From CADEEN01 sp035716845 (GTDB lineage Bacteria > Pseudomonadota > Gammaproteobacteria > Burkholderiales > Burkholderiaceae_C): a stretch of 6,573 bases of DNA. The stretch is from NCBI GenBank assembly GCA_035716845.1, contig DASTJE010000039.1, forward strand, positions 1 to 6,573, read 5' to 3'. Shown here in pieces: positions 1 to 6,069 of the stretch. The position numbers were made by a program, and so were the translations under genes. The notes beneath the pieces were generated by a model, which made no database searches, had not been told where the DNA came from, and saw only the letters and a program-made list of their open reading frames with translations. Position 1 is the stretch's first letter. Each line of letters begins with the position of its first letter.

Positions 1-1989
1 GGTCCGCTGTACCCGATCAACCCGAAGGCCGCGCAGATCCAAGGCCTGCCCTCGTTCGCCACGGTCGGCGCCGTACCGGGTCCGGTGGATCTGGCCATCG
101 TCGCCGTGCCGGCACCGGGCGTGCTGGCCGCGCTCGAGGACTGCGCCGCCAAAGGGGTGGGCGGAACCGTCGTGCTGAGTTCGGGTTTCGCCGAGGTGGG
201 CGGCGCTGGCGTCGAGTGGCAGGCCCGCATCACGGCGTTGGCGCGGCGCACCGGGATGCGCGTGGTCGGCCCCAACTGCATGGGCCTGATCAACGTGCGG
301 CGGCGCCTGCTGGGCACCTTCACGCCCAGCGCCGCCGGTTTCGGCCTGATGCCCGGGCGCATCAGCCTGGTCAGCCAGAGCGGCGCCTTCGGCGGCTATT
401 GCCTGTCGCTCGTACGCCAGCGCGGCCTGGGGCTGAACCTGTGGATCACCACCGGCAACCAGTGCGACGTCGATGTCGCCGACTGCATCGACCACTTCGC
501 GCGCGACGAGGGCACGCAGGTGATCGCCGTCTACCTCGAGGCGGCCACCGACAAGCACCGCCTGGTGGACGCCTTGGCGCTGGCGCGCGAGCGCGGCAAG
601 CGTGTCGTCGTCATGAAGGTCGGCCGCTCGGAGGCAGGCGCCCAGGCTGCGGCATCGCATACCGCGTCGCTGGCCGGAGCCGACCAAGTCTACGAGGGTC
701 TGTTCCGCCAGTATGGCGTGTGGCGGGCGCGCAGCATCGACGAACTGTTCGACGTGGCGTACGCCTGTTCAGTGCCCGTGCCGGCACCTTTGGGCCGTCG
801 GGTCGGCCTGCTCACCGTCTCCGGGGGCGTGGGCGCGCTGATGGCCGATGTGGCCGGCGACTGCGCACTCGACGTGGCGCCGATGCCCGACGATGCACAG
901 CGCCGGTTGAAAGAGCTCGTGCCTTTCTGCGGCCCACGCAACCCGGTGGACATGACGGCGCAGCTCGTCAACGACATGACGCTGTTCGGCCGCAATTTCC
1001 AGATCATGCTGGAGGACGGCGGTTACGACGTGGTGGTCGCGTTCCTGTCCAGCGTCGGGCAGGTGATGGACCTCAGCCGCTCGTTGCTAGAGCAACTGCA
1101 GGCCGTGCTCGCTCGCTTCCCGGATCGGACCGTGGTCTTCTCGTCGCTGGCCACACCGGAGGTGCGCCAGATGTACGAGGCCGCCGGCGTGCTTCTGTTC
1201 GACGAACCCACGCGCGCCGTGCGTGCCGCCAGCGCCTTGGTGCACTTCGCCGAGCAAGCGCGCCGCGCGGCACGGCAGGATCCACCGCCCGCCCTGCCCA
1301 CCGGCGCGATGCCGCCACCGGCGCGGGCCATCAACGAGGTGGACGCCAAGGCGATCCTCGCTAGCGCGGGCATCCCCGTGGTGGCCGAACGGATCGCCAC
1401 GGACATTGACGCGGCCTCCCGCGAGGCCGCGGCGCTGGGCTATCCGGTGGTGCTGAAGATCGCCTCGGCGGACATCGCACACAAGAGCGAAATCGGCGGC
1501 GTCATCGTCGGCCTGGGCGACGAGGCACAGGTGCGCGATGCCTACCGCACCCTGATGCAGCGTGCCACCGAACGCGCGCCGCTTGCGCGCGTCGACGGGG
1601 TGGTCGTCGCGCGCATGGCCGAACCCGGTGTGGAGACCATCCTCGGGGTCGTGCGCGACCCGGTGTTCGGGCCCGTGGTGATGTTCGGGCTCGGTGGCAT
1701 TTTTGTCGAAGCATTCCAGGACGTGGCCTTCCGCGTCGCACCTTTCGGCGTGACCGAAGCGCAGGCCATGGTCGCCGAAGTCAAGGGCCGCGTGCTGCTT
1801 CGAGGGGTGCGCGGCCAGCCACCGGCCGACGAGGACGCATTGGTGCGGGCGATCGCGGCGCTCTCGGTGTACGCCGCGGCGCACGCCGAGGCGATCGATA
1901 GCATCGACATCAACCCGCTGCTGGTACTGCCGCGCGGCCGCGGCGTGCTGGCGCTCGATGCCCTGATCGTGCCAACCGACGCTGCCTGA
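1..1989 (+). CDS. ADP-forming acyl-CoA synthetase (acetate--CoA ligase family), 5'-truncated by the window edge
   Basis: Predicted to make an acyl-CoA from a carboxylate, CoA and ATP, releasing ADP and phosphate, in the cytoplasm. The reading frame is open from base 1, so the true start lies outside; an internal GTG at 85 falls inside the CoA-binding fold and is not the start. The first codons (GPLYPINPK) and GPNCMG (about 271-288) belong to the N-terminal CoA-binding domain. SQSGAF (373-390) and SHTASLAG, whose His at 658-660 is the expected phosphohistidine, mark the succinyl-CoA-synthetase-like ligase domain, followed by NPVDMT. A C-terminal ATP-grasp domain has IAHKSEIGGV (His at 1480-1482, candidate second phospho-relay His) and ends with DINPLLV (1906-1926). 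Some 662 codons are visible, so probably only a few dozen residues are missing. No C-terminal GNAT domain follows, so it is not a Pat-type protein acetyltransferase on that side. The acid substrate is unknown; the neighbours suggest one degraded by beta-oxidation. Family is confident, substrate is not. Confidence 0.93.
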   Translation, partial: GPLYPINPKAAQIQGLPSFATVGAVPGPVDLAIVAVPAPGVLAALEDCAAKGVGGTVVLSSGFAEVGGAGVEWQARITALARRTGMRVVGPNCMGLINVRRRLLGTFTPSAAGFGLMPGRISLVSQSGAFGGYCLSLVRQRGLGLNLWITTGNQCDVDVADCIDHFARDEGTQVIAVYLEAATDKHRLVDALALARERGKRVVVMKVGRSEAGAQAAASHTASLAGADQVYEGLFRQYGVWRARSIDELFDVAYACSVPVPAPLGRRVGLLTVSGGVGALMADVAGDCALDVAPMPDDAQRRLKELVPFCGPRNPVDMTAQLVNDMTLFGRNFQIMLEDGGYDVVVAFLSSVGQVMDLSRSLLEQLQAVLARFPDRTVVFSSLATPEVRQMYEAAGVLLFDEPTRAVRAASALVHFAEQARRAARQDPPPALPTGAMPPPARAINEVDAKAILASAGIPVVAERIATDIDAASREAAALGYPVVLKIASADIAHKSEIGGVIVGLGDEAQVRDAYRTLMQRATERAPLARVDGVVVARMAEPGVETILGVVRDPVFGPVVMFGLGGIFVEAFQDVAFRVAPFGVTEAQAMVAEVKGRVLLRGVRGQPPADEDALVRAIAALSVYAAAHAEAIDSIDINPLLVLPRGRGVLALDALIVPTDAA

Positions 1990-1995
1990 AGGGCG

Positions 1996-2454
1996 TCAGA
2001 CGAGATCGTCGACGCGGCCGCGGCGCATCATCAGCTTCTCGCCGAACTCGAACACCTGTTCGTTTCGCTGGTTGAAGACCCGCACCCGCCCTTGCATGAT
2101 CCCGCGCTTGCCGTCGGAGAGGTTCTTCTTCGCCTCGACGGTGATTTCGGCGCGCAGCGTGTCGCCCGGGCGTACTGGCACGGTGAACCTGAAGTCGTTC
2201 AGTTCGAGCGCGGCGATCGTCGCCGGCCCCAGGATCTCCTCCATCATTCCCGCCGCGAGCGCCGCCGTCAGCAGACCAGGGCAGATGCGCCCGCCGAAGT
2301 CGGTGTGCTTCTTCGCGAACTCCTCGTTGATGAAGATCGGCAGCTTCAGCCCGGCGAGGGACGTGAACAGCACGATGTCGGTCTCGGTGACGGTTCGGCC
2401 GTAACTTCGGAACACGTCCCCGGGGTTGAGGTCATCGAGCGAGCGGTTGGACAT
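1996..2454 (-). CDS. MaoC-like hot-dog-fold protein (acyl-CoA dehydratase family) with atypical active site
   Basis: A 152-residue protein, the usual length for a single-domain MaoC/(R)-specific enoyl-CoA hydratase. The frame stays open upstream, but the ATG at 2454 is chosen because AGGAG (minus strand, 2464-2460) lies 5 bases before it and the protein then begins in family style (LDDLNPGDVF). Fold landmarks are TVTETDIVLF (21-30), FGGRICPGLL (53-62), VPVRPGDTL after the central strands, and a C-terminal VFNQRNEQVFEF strand with LMMRRG. In the hydratase motif, S-G-D-x-N-P-x-H in active enzymes, this protein reads AGLKLPIF: the catalytic Asp position is Leu36 and the His position is Phe41. 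It may therefore not hydrate enoyl-CoAs alone; it could be a binding or thioesterase-like variant, or the inactive half of a heteromer. It is divergent from the dehydrogenase operon and convergent with the synthetase. Family placement is firm; the reaction is uncertain. Confidence 0.88.
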   Translation of the reverse strand: MSNRSLDDLNPGDVFRSYGRTVTETDIVLFTSLAGLKLPIFINEEFAKKHTDFGGRICPGLLTAALAAGMMEEILGPATIAALELNDFRFTVPVRPGDTLRAEITVEAKKNLSDGKRGIMQGRVRVFNQRNEQVFEFGEKLMMRRGRVDDLV

Positions 2455-2458
2455 GGCT

Positions 2459-2464
2459 TCTCCT
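2459..2464 (-). promoter_or_regulatory. Strong Shine-Dalgarno of the MaoC-like gene
   Basis: Read on the minus strand the site is AGGAGA, leaving AGCC before the ATG at 2454. It is the clearest ribosome binding site in the window. It fixes the start of the MaoC-like gene, rejecting the in-frame extension upstream across the intergenic region. The plus-strand genes have much weaker sites. Confidence 0.75.
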
Positions 2465-2499
2465 GTGCATTCAGGATTCGGGTTGAACCGGAGTGGGCA

Positions 2500-2531
2500 A
2501 ACTAACAGTTGGTAGAATACTCTGCCATTCT
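2500..2531. promoter_or_regulatory. Overlapping dyad symmetries between divergent genes: candidate operator
   Basis: Three inverted repeats overlap here. AACT-AAC-AGTT is perfect (2500-2510). TGGTAGAAT/ACTCTGCCA matches in 7 of 9 arm positions (2510-2527). AGAAT (2514-2518) pairs with ATTCT (2527-2531). They cover the putative -10 element and lie between the divergent MaoC-like and dehydrogenase genes, where a repressor could control both. No regulator gene is in the window, and I cannot match the site to a known regulator family. Confidence 0.3.
2510..2518 (+). promoter_or_regulatory. Candidate extended -10 promoter for the dehydrogenase/CoA-transferase operon
   Basis: TGGTAGAAT fits an extended -10 element (TG, one base, then TAGAAT, which is 5 of 6 to TATAAT). 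It lies in the only AT-richer intergenic stretch. Transcription would begin near 2525, giving a leader of about 40 bases before the ATG at 2567. No convincing -35 hexamer stands 16-18 bases upstream, which extended -10 promoters tolerate. The assignment is by pattern only. Confidence 0.35.
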
Positions 2532-2566
2532 GGCTTGTGCCACCCCCCCGGAACCTGGCCCACCCC

Positions 2567-3727
2567 ATGTTGTTCTTCGAGCCCGGACTCGCCTTGCCTC
2601 CCACCGCCGTGCGCACGGCAGCGTTGCGTGCGCAGGTGCGGCAGTTCATCGCCGAAGAGATCGCCAGCGGCGGATTCGAGCCGCAGTGCAACTCGTGGAC
2701 CGAAGGTCTGGACGGCGCGTTCAGCCGCAAGCTCGGACAGCGCGGCTGGATCGGCTACCACTGGCCGACAGCCTACGGCGGCCACGGCGGCAGCGCCTTC
2801 GACACGCTGACGATCAACGAGGAACTGCTCGCCGCGGGTGCCCCGGTGGCTGCGCACTGGATCGCGGCGCGGCAGAGCGCACCCTTGTTGATGCGCTTCG
2901 GCAGCGAGGCTCAGCGCCAGGCGTTCCTGCCGCGCATCGCCGCCGGCGACACCTATTTCGCGATCGGCATGAGCGAGCCGGACGTCGGCTCCGACCTTGC
3001 CTCTGTGCGCACCCGCGCCGAGTTCTCGGGTGGCCGCTGGCGGCTCCAGGGCCGCAAGGTTTGGACCAGCGGCGCGCACATCGCGCACTTCGCCATCGTG
3101 CTGTGCCGCACCGCGCCGCTCGACCCCAAGACGCGGCACGCGGGCCTGAGCCAGTTCATCGTCGACCTCAAGGCGCCCGGCGTGTCGATCCGGCCCATTG
3201 TCATGCTCGACGGCAGCCACCACTTCAACGAGGTCACCTTCGACGGCGTCGAGCTGGCGCCTGACAGCCTTGTCGGCCAGGCCGGCGACGGCTGGAAGCA
3301 GGTGACGAGCGAACTTGCTTACGAACGCAGCGGTCCGGAGCGCTTCCTCAGCACCATGCCCATCGTCGAGCGTTGCCTGCGCCTGGTCCTCACGGGCGCA
3401 CCGGCTGCGGCTGACATCGCGGCAGGCCGTCTGTTGGCGCGGCTGATGACCCTGCGCAACATGAGCCTAGCCATCTGGGGCGCGCTCGAAGCCGGGCGAT
3501 CACCGGCCATCGAAGCCGCGATGGTCAAGGACCTGGGGACGAACTACGAGCGCGACACGCTCGAACTCGTGCGCGACGCGATGGACGCCGACGCGCGTGT
3601 GGCCGGCGATGCGGCCCTGGCGCACCTGTTGGTCGCCGCCTGGCCACTCGCCCCCACGTACAACCTGCGCGGCGGCACCAACGAGATCCTGCGCAACATG
3701 ATCGCCAAGCGACTGCAGGCACGATGA
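2567..3727 (+). CDS. Acyl-CoA dehydrogenase, subunit carrying the catalytic Glu (probable alpha subunit of a heteromer)
   Basis: Predicted flavoprotein that introduces an alpha,beta double bond into an acyl-CoA, passing electrons to ETF. The protein is 386 residues from the ATG at 2567; an in-frame GTG at 2537 would add a proline-rich decapeptide (PPPRN...) unlike the family and would sit very close to the predicted transcription start. The N-terminal helical domain includes GWIGYHWPTAYGG. The middle beta domain has MSEPDVGSDLAS (residues 135-146) and GRKVWTSGAHIAHFAIVLCRT, which line flavin and substrate. The C-terminal domain has YERSGPERF with Glu253, matching the catalytic Glu of isovaleryl-CoA and long-chain dehydrogenases, and ends in GGTNEILRNMIAKRL; Gly replaces the Glu of medium-chain enzymes there. 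The R-x-x-F-G and Q-x-x-G-G FAD motifs are not found. The 3' end overlaps the next dehydrogenase gene (ATGA), suggesting coupled translation of partner subunits. Family is certain; substrate unknown. Confidence 0.93.
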   Translation: MLFFEPGLALPPTAVRTAALRAQVRQFIAEEIASGGFEPQCNSWTEGLDGAFSRKLGQRGWIGYHWPTAYGGHGGSAFDTLTINEELLAAGAPVAAHWIAARQSAPLLMRFGSEAQRQAFLPRIAAGDTYFAIGMSEPDVGSDLASVRTRAEFSGGRWRLQGRKVWTSGAHIAHFAIVLCRTAPLDPKTRHAGLSQFIVDLKAPGVSIRPIVMLDGSHHFNEVTFDGVELAPDSLVGQAGDGWKQVTSELAYERSGPERFLSTMPIVERCLRLVLTGAPAAADIAAGRLLARLMTLRNMSLAIWGALEAGRSPAIEAAMVKDLGTNYERDTLELVRDAMDADARVAGDAALAHLLVAAWPLAPTYNLRGGTNEILRNMIAKRLQAR

Positions 3728-4815
3728 GCGAGCTCGCCCAACCCTTGGCCGAAGCGGCCGACCGACTGTTCTCGCAGCGCTGCGACAGCCGACTGGTGGC
3801 TTCGGCCGATGCGGGCCAGTGGCCGCAGGCGCTGTGGTCCGCTGTCGACGAGTTGGGGCCGGGCCAGTTGCTCGCGCCCGAGTCCGCAGGCGGCGCCGGC
3901 GGCGACTGGCTGGACGCCTGTACGCTGCTCGAGCGTGCGGCGGCACACTGCGTGCCGCTGCCGATCGGGCAGACGCTGCTGGCCGGTTGGCTGCGCTCGC
4001 GCGCCGGGCTGCGGCCGGTCAGCGGGCCGGCCGCCCTGGCCTTCACCGCAGCCCCCTTGGCCGCGATGCGCGAGGCCGGCCGCGCCGATGCGGCGGAGTC
4101 CGACGTTGCGCCCGTGCTTTGGGCGGAACACGCCCACCAGATCGCCTTCGTCGGCGCGGACCCCGCTGGCACGGCCCAGCTGCTGTGGCTGCCGAAGGGG
4201 TGCATGCAGACGCGTCCCCTCACGCGCAGCTTCCCCCCTTCGGCGCGCGTGACCTGTACCGGTGTCGCGCTGCACGCACCCGCGAGCGCCGAACCGGCTC
4301 GGGCCTGGTGTGTGCCCTTGCCCGGACTCAGCCTGACCGAGGTGCGCGCGCGGGCCGCTCTGCTCACCGCCGCGCAGATGGCCGGCGCGCTGGGGCGCCT
4401 CCTCGACATGACGCTGGCGTACACCGGAGAACGCGTACAGTTCGGTCGCTCGATCGGCCAGTTCCAGGCCGTTCAGCACCAGCTGGCGCAGCTGGCCGAG
4501 GAGGCCGCCGCCGCGCGCGTGGCGGTACATGCGGCCGCGGCCACCGAAGACCCACACTGCTTTGTCGCCGCAGCGGCCGCGGCCAAGGTGCGGGCGGGCG
4601 AGGCCGCGAGCCTGGCTGCGCGCATTGCGCACCAGCTGCACGGCGCCATCGGCGTCACCGCCGAGCACGCGCTGCACCTGTCCACGCGCCGGCTGTGCTG
4701 GTGGCGCGACGAGCACGGCAGCGAGGCCTTCTGGGCGCGCGCGCTGGTGCAGGCCCTGAGGGACGGCGGCATGCGGTCGGCCTGGCAGGCTGCGGTGGCC
4801 TGCACCTCGCGTTGA
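3724..4815 (+). CDS. Acyl-CoA dehydrogenase family protein, degenerate subunit with FAD motif (probable beta subunit)
   Basis: A 363-residue member of the acyl-CoA dehydrogenase family, shorter and more diverged than its upstream neighbour. Its ATG overlaps that gene's stop (ATGA), so translation is probably coupled; there is no clear Shine-Dalgarno. The N-terminal half is poorly conserved: the S-E-P-x-x-G-S-D flavin loop and the K-x-W-T-S strand of the middle domain are missing. The C-terminal half is good: ERVQFGRSIGQFQAVQHQLAQL (starting at about residue 236; R237 and F240-G241 form R-x-x-F-G), QLHGAIGVT (from residue 304, Ala for the last Gly of Q-x-x-G-G), and STRRLCWWRDEHGSE. By eye alignment the helix where partner enzymes carry Glu254-type residues has Ala (RARAALLTAAQM). 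It most likely supplies part of the FAD site to the upstream subunit rather than acting alone. A decayed paralogue is less likely, given the intact frame and overlap. Confidence 0.9.
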   Translation: MSELAQPLAEAADRLFSQRCDSRLVASADAGQWPQALWSAVDELGPGQLLAPESAGGAGGDWLDACTLLERAAAHCVPLPIGQTLLAGWLRSRAGLRPVSGPAALAFTAAPLAAMREAGRADAAESDVAPVLWAEHAHQIAFVGADPAGTAQLLWLPKGCMQTRPLTRSFPPSARVTCTGVALHAPASAEPARAWCVPLPGLSLTEVRARAALLTAAQMAGALGRLLDMTLAYTGERVQFGRSIGQFQAVQHQLAQLAEEAAAARVAVHAAAATEDPHCFVAAAAAAKVRAGEAASLAARIAHQLHGAIGVTAEHALHLSTRRLCWWRDEHGSEAFWARALVQALRDGGMRSAWQAAVACTSR

Positions 4816-4828
4816 ACGGACTCGAACC

Positions 4829-6037
4829 ATGAGCGCACTGCGCGGCATCCGGGTGATCGACCTCACCGCCTACCTGCTCGGGCCCTTCGCCACGCAGATC
4901 CTCGGCGACATGGGCGCAGACGTCGTCAAGATCGAGTCGCACGAGGGCGACATTGTGCGCGGTATCGGACCGACGCGTTCGCCGGGCATGGGCGGCATCT
5001 TCCAGCAGAACAACCGCAACAAGCGCAGCGTCGTGCTCGATCTCAAGCAGCCGGCCGGCCGCGATGCGCTGCTGCGTCTGGCCGCCAAGGCCGACGTGTT
5101 CGTCTACAACGTTCGTCCGGCGGCGATGGCCAGGCTGGGGCTCTCGTACGAGGCGCTCGCTGCCGTCAACCCGGGCATCGTCTACGCCGGCGCGGTCGGC
5201 TTCGGCCAGGACGGCCCGTATGCCGCGCGGCCCGCGCTGGACGACCTGATGCAGGGCATGTCAGGCATCGCCGGGCTGTACGCGCGAGCCAGCGGCGGCG
5301 AGCCGCGCTACATCCCGATGGCCATGGCCGACCGCTACACCGGCATCGCGCTCGTCAATGCCATCCTCGGCGCCCTGGTGCACAAGCTGCGCACAGGCGA
5401 AGGACAGTCGCTGGAGGTGCCGATGTTCGAGTCGCTCGCGCAAGGCGTGCTGGGCGATCATCTGATGGGCCATTCGTTCGATCCACCGCTGGGGCCGCCA
5501 GGCTATCTGCGCCACCTGAGCCCCGACCGCCGGCCCTTCCGCACGCAGGACGGCTACCTGTGCGCCTTCCTCATCAGCGACGGCCAGTGGCGTGCCATGC
5601 TAGATCGCATCGGCGAGCCCGAACTGTTGGATGACCCGCGCTTTGCCACGCTGCAGGCACGCACCGACCATTCGCGCGAGGTGTACGCCTGGCTGGACGC
5701 CGTCTTTCGCACGCGCACCACGTCCGAGTGGCTGGCCATCCTGGGTGAGGCCGATGTGCCGGCTGGCCCGCTGCACACGCTCGAGTCGCTGCTGGAAGAC
5801 CCGCACCTGAACGCCGTGGGCTACTTTCAGCGCCTGCAGCATCCGACCGAAGGCACGCTCGTGAGCCTGCGACCGCCGTCGCGCTGGTCACGCACGCAGC
5901 CGGAGATCCGGCGTGCGCCGCCGCGCCTGGGCGAGCACAGTGCCGAACTGCTGCGCGAGGCCGGCTATTCCGCCGCGGAGATCGCCGAGCTGGCGGCCGC
6001 CGGCGTCACGGTTGCGGCGGGCGACGGGTGCGGCTGA
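4829..6037 (+). CDS. Family III CoA-transferase (CaiB/BaiF family)
   Basis: A 402-residue cytoplasmic enzyme predicted to move CoA from a donor acyl-CoA (often succinyl-CoA) to a carboxylate acceptor. The length is normal for the family, which usually forms interlocked dimers. The N-terminus LRGIRVIDLTAYLLGPFATQILGDMGADVVKIE is characteristic, as are NRNKRSVVLDLK and ADVFVYNVRP. Asp168 in MAMADRYTG is the predicted catalytic aspartate that forms the acyl-aspartyl and CoA intermediates, close to Asp169 of formyl-CoA transferase; HKLRTGEGQSLEVPMFESLAQ follows as expected. The start at 4829 is the first ATG, 13 bases after the previous stop; the ribosome site is weak (CGGA), suggesting coupling to the dehydrogenase genes. 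In this operon it may activate the substrate acid by exchange with a downstream acyl-CoA. Some family members act as racemases (alpha-methylacyl-CoA racemase), but the transferase reading fits better here. The acceptor acid cannot be read. Confidence 0.93.
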   Translation: MSALRGIRVIDLTAYLLGPFATQILGDMGADVVKIESHEGDIVRGIGPTRSPGMGGIFQQNNRNKRSVVLDLKQPAGRDALLRLAAKADVFVYNVRPAAMARLGLSYEALAAVNPGIVYAGAVGFGQDGPYAARPALDDLMQGMSGIAGLYARASGGEPRYIPMAMADRYTGIALVNAILGALVHKLRTGEGQSLEVPMFESLAQGVLGDHLMGHSFDPPLGPPGYLRHLSPDRRPFRTQDGYLCAFLISDGQWRAMLDRIGEPELLDDPRFATLQARTDHSREVYAWLDAVFRTRTTSEWLAILGEADVPAGPLHTLESLLEDPHLNAVGYFQRLQHPTEGTLVSLRPPSRWSRTQPEIRRAPPRLGEHSAELLREAGYSAAEIAELAAAGVTVAAGDGCG

Positions 6038-6061
6038 TGGCCATCGCCCGTCGCCGGCCGC
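6014..6061. terminator. Long GC-rich hairpin at a convergent gene junction, possible bidirectional terminator
   Basis: GGCGACGGG (6020-6028) pairs perfectly with CCCGTCGCC (6047-6055). The stem extends inward by a G-T and a G-C pair, and outward, after one G-G mismatch, by GCGGC (6014-6018) with GCCGC (6057-6061). The loop holds the stop codon of the CoA-transferase gene (6035-6037). The structure ends just before the stop of the convergent crotonase gene (6070-6072). There is no T-run on either side, so it is not a classical intrinsic terminator; it may block 3' exonucleases or read-through between the converging transcripts. Confidence 0.4.
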
Positions 6062-6069
6062 GCGCGGAA

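Noticed and set aside
1087..1884. 265-codon minus-strand open frame inside the synthetase gene
   Set aside because: It is opposite the ATP-grasp domain, His/Arg-rich and motif-free; a composition-driven shadow.
1978..1997. Small hairpin GACGC/GCGTC across the synthetase and MaoC stop codons
   Set aside because: The stem has only five pairs plus a G-T and no T-run; this is easily expected by chance in GC-rich DNA.
2530..2560. Possible sigma-54 promoter on the minus strand (TGGCAC)
   Set aside because: The required GC at the -12 position with correct spacing is absent; only the GG half is present.
2537..2566. Upstream GTG start for the first dehydrogenase
   Set aside because: It adds a low-complexity proline-rich peptide, lacks a Shine-Dalgarno and would leave almost no leader after the predicted promoter. 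A weak GGAA precedes the ATG at 2567, so the choice is likely but not proven.
2455..2730. N-terminal extension of the MaoC-like protein by 92 residues
   Set aside because: The extension has no family similarity, crosses the divergent intergenic region and enters the dehydrogenase gene. The ATG at 2454 has a strong AGGAG at proper spacing.
3724..4815. Second dehydrogenase as a pseudogene
   Set aside because: The frame is intact, length is near normal, the C-terminal motifs are well kept and it is translationally coupled. Missing motifs are better explained as division of labour with its partner.
3544..4866. 440-codon open frame on the minus strand opposite the second dehydrogenase gene
   Set aside because: It is antisense to a clearly recognisable gene. 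Its translation is rich in Arg, Gly, Ala and Pro without any family motif, as expected of shadow frames in high-GC DNA.
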